Shown piece by piece: positions 9,888 to 18,803 of a DNA stretch of 64,000 nucleotides (the first letter of the stretch is position 1; every line of letters starts with the position of its first letter). Made by a program: the position numbers and the translations under genes. The stretch lies in contig CAMVJI010000001.1 of assembly GCA_947167765.1 (NCBI GenBank), positions 52,795 through 116,794 of the forward strand, read 5' to 3'. The stretch comes from an uncultured Butyrivibrio sp. (GTDB lineage Bacteria; Bacillota; Clostridia; Lachnospirales; Lachnospiraceae). The notes beneath the pieces were generated by a model. It ran no database searches. It worked only from the letters and a program-made list of their open reading frames with translations, and had not been told where the DNA came from.

Positions 9888-12368
9888 ATGATAAAAAAGA
9901 AATGGATTAACTTGATAATTCTTGTTCTCGTAGCACTTTTAATCATTGGATTGTGCTTTTTTCCCAAGCGTCAAAAAAATACGCAGCTGTCACTTGTAAT
10001 AAGCGAAGTCTGTGTTCACAACGATAAGGCCGCCCATGACGAGTATGGAGATTATGGAGCTGATTATATTGAGATATACAATTGCTCCGATAAGCCTGTA
10101 AGTCTCTTTGGATGGGGACTTTCAGACAGCGGAGTAAACCTTGGAAAATATACATTCCCTGATGTTACAATAGAGCCATCTTCGGCTATCATTGTCTGGT
10201 GCAGCGAGGACAAATATCAGCCTGATATGTTCAGAGATGACTATGTTCCTACTGATGTTCATGGCCTTGGATTTAATCTTTCTGATGGTGAGACCTGTGT
10301 GCTGTCGGACCGTTATGGCAATGCTGTTTCTACGGTAAGAATATCTGACCATTTCCCTGAAAATAAGACGCTTTCAGTTTCAAATAGTGACCTTAGTTTC
10401 TATGTGGTTGATGATGCCACTCCTTACTTTGTTAAGGATGAGATTGTGGCAGAGGAGAAAAAGGAGCTGATTGATGCCCCTGTTTTCTCAGTTGATGGGG
10501 GATGGTTTGATAGCGATGTCACAGTTGAGCTTACCAGTAGTGTGGGAGATATCTATTACACTTTGGACGGCAGTGACCCTGACGAAAACTCCTTAAAGTA
10601 TGAGGGAGCAATAACTATCAGCAATCGCACGGAAGAAGACAACTACTATTCTGTAATTGATGGAATAGATACAGATTGTGTTTATTATCCAGACTATCCT
10701 GTGGACAAAGCAACCGTTCTAAGGGCTGTTGCTATTTCTCCTGATGGTGAAAGTAATATTGAATCCAGGACTTTTTTCGTTGGGCTTGACCCTGAAGAAT
10801 ATTGCGGCGTTTCCGTAATGTCAATTGTGGCTTCTCCAGATGACCTGTTTGATCAGTACAGCGGAATATATCGTGTTGGCAGCGTACATGAGTCATTCTA
10901 TAAAAAGATAGATGATGAGAAACTGCCAAGCAGCTTCGTGCCTGTGGCAAACTGCTCAAGAAAGGGCAAGGGCTGGGAGCGAGCTGCCAAGATAGAATTC
11001 TACACACCTGACCATGAAAGCGGCTTTTCTCAGACAGTGGGTATCAGGACCCATGGGGGATTTTCATCTCTTTTAAATCAAAAGAGCTTAAATCTTTATA
11101 CCAGAAATACATATGATGGAAATGACTTTTTTAACTGGGACTTCTACGGCGACGGTAATCAGTATGACAAGATTGTTCTAAGAAATGGCGGCGGCGGAGA
11201 AGAACTCTATCTGGCCAAGATGAGGGATGTGTTCAATCAGTCTCTGGCTGGTGACAGGGCAGTTGGGATCCAGAACTCAATTCCCTGCGTTGTGTTCCTT
11301 AATGGAGAGTACTGGGGGCTTTACAACCTTCAGGAAAAAGCCTGTGATAACTATGTCTGGAATCATTATGGTGTTTCTGAGGACAATGTAGTTGTTGTTA
11401 AAAAGCAGTATGGTTCTTTTGCTGCCTCTGATGAGGAAGATGCAGCCTACGCAGATGATTACATGGCAGTTTTGGATTATGTTAAGCAGCGTGATATGTC
11501 TGTAGATGAAAACTACAGATATGTTGAGTCCAAGATAGATATCCAGAGCATGATAGATTATTATGCCTTGAAGATATATGTTGGATGCAGCGATGCATTT
11601 TTCAACAACGAGGTAGTTTGGCGGGCAAAAGTCCCTGAAAGTGGACAGTTTGGCGATTGCAAGTGGAGATGGCTTGCTAACGACCTTGACGATTCCACAA
11701 GCCTTAGTGAAGGCATGAACACGCCAGATGTGGACTCTTTTGTCCTTGGCAATTGGTACAGTAAGACAGGTCCTTTGGTGGATGACGTGCTGCTATCAGG
11801 TCTTATGAACAATCAGGAATTCAAGCAGCGTTTTGTGACTTCGTTTTTGGATATGACCAATAACAATTTCAGTTATGAAAAAGTTGCCCCTAAGCTCTGG
11901 GAAACTGCAGAAGTTGTAAGAGTCCAGAACGTCAAGTCACAGGTAAGGTTCAGAGGGGATTACAACTTTGACTATTACCCTGGACGTGAGATGTACGAAG
12001 CGCCTTATGATGAGTTCGACTTTGGCTATGACATAGGTCTTATAGACGCTTTCTATAGTCAGAGGGCTGGATTTATGCTTGAGTATCTTAAGGAAGACCT
12101 GGGGCTATACGGTAGTCTGTACAACTTGAAAGTTGTTGGAGATGCCTCAACAGGTCTGCAGCTTAAGATCAATACTTCTGAGATAACGGATTTTTTAGGA
12201 GAATGGAACGGAAGCTACTATAGCGACTATCCGGTGGTGCTGGAGTGTTCGCCAGGCGATGAGGCTACCGGCATAGAATGGTATGTTAATGGGGAATTGG
12301 TATCTTCTGATAAATATTGCGAAATACCTGCCGGAGTAGAAGACGACGTGGTTGTGGAGGTAAGATAG
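9888..12368 (+). CDS. CotH-family protein with lamin-tail-like and chitobiase-C-like domains
   Basis: LVISEVCVHND...DYIEIYNCSDKPVSLFGWGLSD (LTD-like); DIYYTLDGSDPDENSLKYEGAITI (CHB_HEX_C_1-like); VGIRTHGGFSS...NGEYWGLYNLQEK and WLANDLDDS (CotH-like). Start chosen at MIKKKW. Confidence 0.85.
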   Translation: MIKKKWINLIILVLVALLIIGLCFFPKRQKNTQLSLVISEVCVHNDKAAHDEYGDYGADYIEIYNCSDKPVSLFGWGLSDSGVNLGKYTFPDVTIEPSSAIIVWCSEDKYQPDMFRDDYVPTDVHGLGFNLSDGETCVLSDRYGNAVSTVRISDHFPENKTLSVSNSDLSFYVVDDATPYFVKDEIVAEEKKELIDAPVFSVDGGWFDSDVTVELTSSVGDIYYTLDGSDPDENSLKYEGAITISNRTEEDNYYSVIDGIDTDCVYYPDYPVDKATVLRAVAISPDGESNIESRTFFVGLDPEEYCGVSVMSIVASPDDLFDQYSGIYRVGSVHESFYKKIDDEKLPSSFVPVANCSRKGKGWERAAKIEFYTPDHESGFSQTVGIRTHGGFSSLLNQKSLNLYTRNTYDGNDFFNWDFYGDGNQYDKIVLRNGGGGEELYLAKMRDVFNQSLAGDRAVGIQNSIPCVVFLNGEYWGLYNLQEKACDNYVWNHYGVSEDNVVVVKKQYGSFAASDEEDAAYADDYMAVLDYVKQRDMSVDENYRYVESKIDIQSMIDYYALKIYVGCSDAFFNNEVVWRAKVPESGQFGDCKWRWLANDLDDSTSLSEGMNTPDVDSFVLGNWYSKTGPLVDDVLLSGLMNNQEFKQRFVTSFLDMTNNNFSYEKVAPKLWETAEVVRVQNVKSQVRFRGDYNFDYYPGREMYEAPYDEFDFGYDIGLIDAFYSQRAGFMLEYLKEDLGLYGSLYNLKVVGDASTGLQLKINTSEITDFLGEWNGSYYSDYPVVLECSPGDEATGIEWYVNGELVSSDKYCEIPAGVEDDVVVEVR

Positions 12369-12384
12369 TTCCTGCAAAGTTGAC

Positions 12385-12414
12385 AAGAGTAACCAACTAG
12401 GTTACTCTTTTTAT
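12385..12414 (+). terminator. Intrinsic terminator-like hairpin, also a candidate operator
   Basis: AAGAGTAACC-AACTA-GGTTACTCTT followed by TTTA. Confidence 0.65.
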
Positions 12415-12455
12415 GTGGTAACCAATTTGGATACGATAGCGAGTGGAGTGTTATT

Positions 12456-13034
12456 ATGATTGCAGAAATAAAAGAGTTAAGAAATAAAACAGGAATGAGT
12501 CAGCGAGAATTTGCATCGCAGTACGGGATTCCGCTGAGCACATTAAGAAAATGGGAGCAGGGCGAAGCAAAGCCAGCTCCATATATTGTAAATCTTATTG
12601 CAGATAAGCTAAGAAGTGAAAGTAAAGAAAATGCTGTTAAAGATAGTGAAAATGCTGCTAAAGAGAGGATCAGAGAATTAATACAATTGCAGAGAGATTT
12701 GAGATCCAAGTTTTCAGAAAGAGATTACAATGTTTTTGTCTTTGGTAGTTATCCAACTATCAGATATAACGATGAAAGCGATGTTGATATAGCAGTTTAT
12801 TCTAAGGATTTGGAGTTGTATAAAAAAATGTCATTTACCATCGAGACCTTTTTTCAAAATAAAGGAATTCCTGTGGACTTATTTTACATTGATATTACTG
12901 TTCCAGCACCAATTTATTTGGCTCCGCTGCACGCACAGATCCAGTTTACGGATTATTTTCCTGCAGAATTAAAAGATTTTGAATATCAGTGTGAGAAGGA
13001 ACTTGAGAAAAATAAGAGGAGTATTCTTGTATGA
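12456..13034 (+). CDS. HTH-domain/minimal nucleotidyltransferase (MNT) fusion, predicted antitoxin of a HEPN/MNT pair
   Basis: N-terminal XRE-like HTH (NKTGMSQREFASQYGIPLSTLRKWEQGEAKP); VFGSYPTIRYNDESDVDIAVY matches the GSx10DxD motif. Confidence 0.85.
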   Translation: MIAEIKELRNKTGMSQREFASQYGIPLSTLRKWEQGEAKPAPYIVNLIADKLRSESKENAVKDSENAAKERIRELIQLQRDLRSKFSERDYNVFVFGSYPTIRYNDESDVDIAVYSKDLELYKKMSFTIETFFQNKGIPVDLFYIDITVPAPIYLAPLHAQIQFTDYFPAELKDFEYQCEKELEKNKRSILV

Positions 13035-13564
13035 AGTTAGATGAAAGCATATTAGACCAGTTTGACCTGAATCCTAACAATGATAGGGAACCTGTCAATG
13101 TGATGAAGGTTTCGGAATTGATGACTTTCCTTGAGGAAAGTGCGTCGAGGATAGTCGCAAAAAGTGAGCTGTTTTTTAGATCGGAGGATGTCGATCAACG
13201 GGCTGATTGTCTGGATATTGTTGCGATGAGGCTTAATGACTTTGTCCAGGCTTTTATTGATATAGTGATTTTTATCAGAAAGTCAGAAGGTAGTTACAAT
13301 GGTAAGTCTAATTCTTTGAGATATTGCATTACAAGTTACGATACGTTGATAATGCATCAGAGTAATCTGGAAAAACAGTTTCTTGGGGAGATATTACTGC
13401 GTAATGAGATAACCCATGATTATTTTAATCGCGAGATTCATCAGAAGAAACTGATAGCACTCATGCAAAACTGTGCTGGGGGCGCAGCTGAAGTATACGC
13501 TCAATTGGAGGCTTTATGCAAACAGCGTGATCTGACAGATAAATATGTAGATAAGAATTCATAA
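13031..13564 (+). CDS. HEPN-domain protein, predicted toxin
   Basis: Contains RNEITHDY, matching the HEPN RX4HXY motif; ATGA overlap with the upstream MNT gene. Confidence 0.75.
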   Translation: MKLDESILDQFDLNPNNDREPVNVMKVSELMTFLEESASRIVAKSELFFRSEDVDQRADCLDIVAMRLNDFVQAFIDIVIFIRKSEGSYNGKSNSLRYCITSYDTLIMHQSNLEKQFLGEILLRNEITHDYFNREIHQKKLIALMQNCAGGAAEVYAQLEALCKQRDLTDKYVDKNS

Positions 13565-13651
13565 AAATGATAGAATTCCATATAGATATTGCCCAAAAAG
13601 AAGTACATGGTACTAGATATAGATAGTGTTTTGAGGAGATGAGGAAAAAGT

Positions 13652-16600
13652 ATGAAAAAGAGTTTGAACCTGTTTAGCAGGAAAAGACCTAAGAGGCGTC
13701 AGAGGGAAGATGACTTCGTAGATTATGATGAGCGATATGAGGACTACGATGAGGATTATGATGAAGAAGATTATCCTGATGAAGAGTTCGAAGAAGAGTA
13801 TGGGGATGAAGTAGACGAACGCTACGAGGATGAAGAGTATCCTGAAGAGGATGATCGTTATGAGGAAGACGATTATCCAGAAGGTGATCGCTATGAGGAT
13901 GAGGAATATCCTGAGGAGGACGAATATCCGGAAGATGATCGTTATGAGGACGATGAATACTCCGATCAGGATTATGAGTCTGATGATAACTATGATACAG
14001 ATTACGAGCCTGTGCGTAACCAGGCAGATGATGGAAGATATCCAGAAGACGATCGTTATGAGGATGAGGAATACTCGGAAGATGATGATCGCTACGAGTC
14101 TGACGACGATTACGAAGATGATTACGATCGCGAATATGATGATGACGACTATGATCGTGACTACGAAGAAGACGAGGACTACGACCAGGATTATGAGGAA
14201 GAGTATGAAAGAGGCCGCGTGGCCCGTGGAGGACGCAGAGGTCGCGATAGAGATCGTGGAGAGTCTGTTGGAGCTAAGATCCTTACATTTTTAGGAAACA
14301 CTTCTGTAGCTGAGAGGGCAGCAGTAGTTGTAGCTGTTTTGCTTCTTGCTGGCGGAGTTGCCTTCATGACATTCTATTCCAAGGCTAAGAACTATGCGGC
14401 TGAAGTTGGCTCTTTTGCAGAAGTTGGAGCAGATCTTCAGGTAGACGGCGTAGTTGGCTCATCAGGACTTCTTGCAATTGCTGATGCTGAGATGGCAAGA
14501 GCAATGGCTGCAGGACTGGTTGAAGAGATCGAGGAAGAAGAGGAAGAAGAGGTTCCGGATACCGCTTCTAATGTCACCATCAAGATGACGCTCACTTCCA
14601 TCAAGAGCGACATGAAGATCAAGTTCATCAACTCTGAGACCAAGAAACTTGTTGCCAACGTGCCTTTTGTGGTTTCTGTAGTGACACCAGATGGAACCAA
14701 GGTCAGCTACGATGACCACGACAGAGACGGCATCATTTATAAAAAGGATTTAACAGCAGGTAAGTATAAGATCACTCCTGAAGCTCTTTCTTCAGAGTAC
14801 GACAGCTACAAGCTTGATACATCCACCCAGACCCTTACAGTAAAAGATACTGTTGAAATGAAGGCTGTTGATGTTTCCAACGAGATCAAGAAGGAATCTC
14901 AGGTCAATGCTGCCAAGGAAGATACTGCAGTAGAGACTCAGGTAGAGTCAGTGCTTAACGATACTGTTGAGTGGGTTGATTCAAATCAGAACAGTGTGGG
15001 TAGTGATGGAAGCACCTACGAAAAGATAGATAAGAGTAAGCTTGACGGAATCCTGGTTGGAGCAGCTTTAAAGAGTGGCAGTGTCAGAATGATGGCTGCT
15101 GCAAGGGGAAGGACTGGCTCAGAAAATGACGAACTCAAGCAGGAAGAGGGCGATGGGCAGCAGACGCAGCCAGAGCAGCCTGAAACCAAGAAGATTGAGC
15201 TGTCTGAGAGTTCAGTTACCGTAGAAGAGGGATCATCTGCTACAGTAACTGCAAACATTGAAGGATTATCAGTATCAAGTAGTGACAACAACTGCGCTTC
15301 AGTCAGTGCAAGTGGAACTACAATAACAATAAACGGTGTTTCAGCGGGAACAGCAACTGTTACAGTAACTTCAAGCGATGACAGCAAGACAATCAGTGTA
15401 ACAGTTAAGGCAAAGCCTAAGGATAAGGTAAACATTAAGTTTGATCCATCTTCTGTTTCCATGAAGGTTGATGAAACCAAGGAAGTTCGTATAACTGAAG
15501 GACCATCTGATCCTCAGTGCAGCTCAAGTAACACAAGCGTTGCCACTGTATCAGTAAGTGGAGAGACAATCACTGTTACTGCAATAGGTAAAGGCGATGC
15601 GAAGATTTCTGTACAGGGTAACGATGAATACCTTGATACTGAATTTTCTGTAAGTGTTGCTGATGCTGATCCTAAGGCAATGACACTTAGCACAAATAAA
15701 CTCACTATCAAGAAGAATGAGAAGGGCGCTATCGACGTTACTGGACCTTCTTCAATCGACAGCTGCACACCAGCAAGCAGTAACAACATTGCCAAGGTGA
15801 CAATCAGCGGAACCAGAATCACAATTGAGCCTCAAAATGTTGGCACAGAGAGGTTTACTGTAAAAGCTAAAGGCTTTACCGATGTTTTTTTTGACATAGA
15901 AGTTACATCAGCTGACAAGAAGAACATGAACGCGAGTCCTTCTGATGGAACTATCAAGATCAAGAAAGATGCTAATACAACCATCACATTCTCAGAACCT
16001 ACAGATCTTTCCTGCGAAGTTGATAAAGACGGCAAAGATGTTGTTAAGGTTGAAAAAGATGGTGCCAAGTTCAAGATCACAGGCCTTAAAGCCGGAACAG
16101 CAAAGCTTACCTTTAAGGATAGCAAGGACGAGTACAATCCATACACTGTAACAATTACAGTTGAGGGACTTGGAGATCTCAAGCTCAAGGTTAGCAAAAT
16201 AACTCTTGTTCCAGGTAAGACATACAAGATCGAGACCACAGATTCTAATGTCAAGCCAACCTTTGAGTCATCAAAGACCAGCGTTGCAACTGTTGAAAGT
16301 GATGGAAAGGTAAAGGCCGTTGCAGAGGGTGAAGCTACCATTACTGCCAAGTATTCTGATCAGACTGCAACTGTAACTGTTAAGGTCATTTCAGGAGAGA
16401 CTGAATTAAAAGACAAAGATGACAACGTGCTTTACGTCATCAAGTCTGACGGTACATATAGAAAAGCTACCTATGCTGACCTGTTTGATTCTTCCATCAA
16501 GGACTTCTACATCAAGAAAGCCGAATCTGGTCTTCGCCAGGGATGGTGGACCATTGATGGAAAGACTTACTACTACAACAAGAACGGCGATAAGGTAACT

Positions 16601-17257
16601 GGCGAACAGGTTATCAAGGGTGCAAGATACACCTTTGGTTCTGACGGAGCTCTTTCTTCATCTTCAGGAACTATGGGTATCGACGTCAGCAAATGGAATG
16701 GTAACATAAACTGGGCACAGGTTAAGAACGCTGGTGTGAACTACGCCATCATCAGATGTGGATACAGAGGCTCATCTGCAGGTGCCCTTATCGAGGACCC
16801 TAAGTTCAAGGCTAACATCCAGGGGGCTCAGGCAGCAGGTATCAGAGTTGGTGTATATTTCTTTTCACAGGCAGTTAACGAGGTTGAAGCGGTAGAAGAG
16901 GCTTCAATGTGTATCAACCTGTGCAAGGGCTACAACTTAAGCTTCCCTGTTTACATCGACGTTGAGGCAAGTAACGGTCGTGGTGACCAGATAAGCGCAA
17001 GCCAGCGTACAGCTAACGTCAAGGCATTCTGCGGAACTATCCAGAGTGCAGGCTACAGAGCTGGGGTGTACTCCAATAAGACCTGGTTTACCAAGTACAT
17101 GAATGCTTCTTCACTTACAAGCTACAAGATCTGGCTGGCTCAGTATGCAGCCAATGTTACATACACTGCGACAAGGTACGATATGTGGCAGTACACTTCA
17201 AAGGGATCTATTTCAGGTATTTCTGGTAATGTTGATATGAACATCAACTACAACTAA
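13652..17257 (+). CDS. Membrane-anchored GH25 lysozyme-like autolysin with acidic D/E/Y/R-rich N-terminus and Ig-like (BIG2) repeats
   Basis: About 190 aa low-complexity DDRYEDEEYPEED-type region, basic RGG-like patch, TM, repeated SSNTSVATVSxxGxxITVTAxxxGxAxIxV units, then GIDVSKWNGNINWAQVKNAGVNYAIIRCGYRG...WQYTSKGSISGISGNVDMNINY. Confidence 0.92.
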   Translation: MKKSLNLFSRKRPKRRQREDDFVDYDERYEDYDEDYDEEDYPDEEFEEEYGDEVDERYEDEEYPEEDDRYEEDDYPEGDRYEDEEYPEEDEYPEDDRYEDDEYSDQDYESDDNYDTDYEPVRNQADDGRYPEDDRYEDEEYSEDDDRYESDDDYEDDYDREYDDDDYDRDYEEDEDYDQDYEEEYERGRVARGGRRGRDRDRGESVGAKILTFLGNTSVAERAAVVVAVLLLAGGVAFMTFYSKAKNYAAEVGSFAEVGADLQVDGVVGSSGLLAIADAEMARAMAAGLVEEIEEEEEEEVPDTASNVTIKMTLTSIKSDMKIKFINSETKKLVANVPFVVSVVTPDGTKVSYDDHDRDGIIYKKDLTAGKYKITPEALSSEYDSYKLDTSTQTLTVKDTVEMKAVDVSNEIKKESQVNAAKEDTAVETQVESVLNDTVEWVDSNQNSVGSDGSTYEKIDKSKLDGILVGAALKSGSVRMMAAARGRTGSENDELKQEEGDGQQTQPEQPETKKIELSESSVTVEEGSSATVTANIEGLSVSSSDNNCASVSASGTTITINGVSAGTATVTVTSSDDSKTISVTVKAKPKDKVNIKFDPSSVSMKVDETKEVRITEGPSDPQCSSSNTSVATVSVSGETITVTAIGKGDAKISVQGNDEYLDTEFSVSVADADPKAMTLSTNKLTIKKNEKGAIDVTGPSSIDSCTPASSNNIAKVTISGTRITIEPQNVGTERFTVKAKGFTDVFFDIEVTSADKKNMNASPSDGTIKIKKDANTTITFSEPTDLSCEVDKDGKDVVKVEKDGAKFKITGLKAGTAKLTFKDSKDEYNPYTVTITVEGLGDLKLKVSKITLVPGKTYKIETTDSNVKPTFESSKTSVATVESDGKVKAVAEGEATITAKYSDQTATVTVKVISGETELKDKDDNVLYVIKSDGTYRKATYADLFDSSIKDFYIKKAESGLRQGWWTIDGKTYYYNKNGDKVTGEQVIKGARYTFGSDGALSSSSGTMGIDVSKWNGNINWAQVKNAGVNYAIIRCGYRGSSAGALIEDPKFKANIQGAQAAGIRVGVYFFSQAVNEVEAVEEASMCINLCKGYNLSFPVYIDVEASNGRGDQISASQRTANVKAFCGTIQSAGYRAGVYSNKTWFTKYMNASSLTSYKIWLAQYAANVTYTATRYDMWQYTSKGSISGISGNVDMNINYN

Positions 17258-17267
17258 TGGAGGTCAG

Positions 17268-18803
17268 ATGGCAGCTAAGTCTATGCGCAAAGGAACAGGA
17301 GCTTTCGAGCTTCTGTCCTTTGTTTTGTTAATGGTATTTTTTGTAGGAATTGCACTTATTGACGGACCAAAGTGGTGCGTTGACACCCCAAGCTATGTGG
17401 ATATGGATTTCTCGAGAGAGCCTGTATATCCACTGTTTTTGCTGGGGCTAAGGACTTTGTTTGAAAGGCTTAATATCACTTCCATGGCCTATGAGCTTCC
17501 CGCTTATCTGACTATGGCAGTGGTACTCCAGAGTATTCTGTGGGTTGTAGCTATTCACAGGCTTGGTATCTACATCTATGATGTATGCAGCAGGGCAATG
17601 TCTCATGGTAAGGCGAGACTCATGATGTTCGTAGCTGAGTTTCTGCAGGTGGCGGTAGCATTTCTGAACCGCTTTGCGGCAAAAAGAGGCGCTATGTACT
17701 CAGAATCTCTGATGACTGAGTCCCTGGCTATGCCTCTCTTTGTGCTGTTTACGATACTTCTCCTTAGGAGTTTTGAAGACTATAAGATTTCAAACTGCAT
17801 CAAGCTCTTTTTGATGGCAGTGCTTATTAGTAGCGTTAGGAAACAGATGCTGATAGTGGTGCTGATGTGGGGATTTTCCTCTTTTGTACTTCACCTTCTG
17901 GTAAAGAGCTATCGTTCTTTAAAGAAGTTTAGTTATACTGTGATATTCGTGGTGCTAGCGATTGTTGCTGTAGCTCTTTTTGACAGAGGGTACAATCAGG
18001 CTGTAAGAGGCGTCTTTGCTACGCATACAGGAAACAGCAAAGGCGGACTTTGCACAGTGCTTTATACAGCAGAGCCTGAGGATGTAGTTCTTTTCGATGG
18101 AAAAAATAAGTATCCTGAGATTGGATCTCTTTTCACCAGGATAATGGATGAGTGCCAGAAAAAGCAGCTGACTATTGACTATGCAGAAGGCTATGAGAGA
18201 GGCGCAGGGCAAAAGATTGCCACCAGCAATTGGACTAATGTGACCAGCCACTACGCTGATAGTTATGATGTCATTGGCTTTGACATTGTACAGCCCATGT
18301 GCGATGAGTATGTGGCAGAAAATTATCCTGAACTTGATGATGTAGAGGCCAAGCTTATGGAAGATGCTGTTGAAAAAGAGTTGTTCCAGACGCTTTTAAG
18401 TGGGACTGTCAAAAAGGTGTTTAAAGGTGAAGGTGCGGATGCACTGTATGTCTTAAAAGCCAACGTTCTCAAGGCTTTTGTTATCTCAAATGCCAACATC
18501 AGTCCGGCTGTTCTTATCAAGATTTCTCTGATCATATATGGAATATATATTGTCCTTTTTGTTGCATGTGTAGTAAGGACCATACAGCAAACAAAAAAGG
18601 TTTCCGTCAGTCAGACACCGGAAACCCTTGAAATTAAAAGAAAAATGCTCATCATGGCACTTGTGGTCATGGCAGGTCTTGCCATAAACTGCGTGGTTAC
18701 TGGCTCTATGATATTCCCGCAGCCACGCTATATGTGCTACAGTATGGGGCTGTTTTATTTGTCGATGTATTGTAACTTAGTCGGTATATATAACAGTCAC
18801 TGA
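17268..18803 (+). CDS. Polytopic membrane protein of the polysaccharide cluster
   Basis: Multiple TM segments; starts 10 bp after the GH25 gene. Confidence 0.5.
   Translation: MAAKSMRKGTGAFELLSFVLLMVFFVGIALIDGPKWCVDTPSYVDMDFSREPVYPLFLLGLRTLFERLNITSMAYELPAYLTMAVVLQSILWVVAIHRLGIYIYDVCSRAMSHGKARLMMFVAEFLQVAVAFLNRFAAKRGAMYSESLMTESLAMPLFVLFTILLLRSFEDYKISNCIKLFLMAVLISSVRKQMLIVVLMWGFSSFVLHLLVKSYRSLKKFSYTVIFVVLAIVAVALFDRGYNQAVRGVFATHTGNSKGGLCTVLYTAEPEDVVLFDGKNKYPEIGSLFTRIMDECQKKQLTIDYAEGYERGAGQKIATSNWTNVTSHYADSYDVIGFDIVQPMCDEYVAENYPELDDVEAKLMEDAVEKELFQTLLSGTVKKVFKGEGADALYVLKANVLKAFVISNANISPAVLIKISLIIYGIYIVLFVACVVRTIQQTKKVSVSQTPETLEIKRKMLIMALVVMAGLAINCVVTGSMIFPQPRYMCYSMGLFYLSMYCNLVGIYNSH

Noticed and set aside
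13830-14294. Plus-strand ORF of 154 aa in an alternative frame (MKSILKRMIVMRKTIIQK...)
   Set aside because: Frame-shifted reading of the repetitive GAT/GAG/TAT codons of the acidic tail of the GH25 protein; no independent support
15016-16350. Minus-strand ORFs (15016-15480, 15514-15822, 15832-16350)
   Set aside because: Antisense to the Ig-like repeats; open frames caused by codon bias and low-complexity composition
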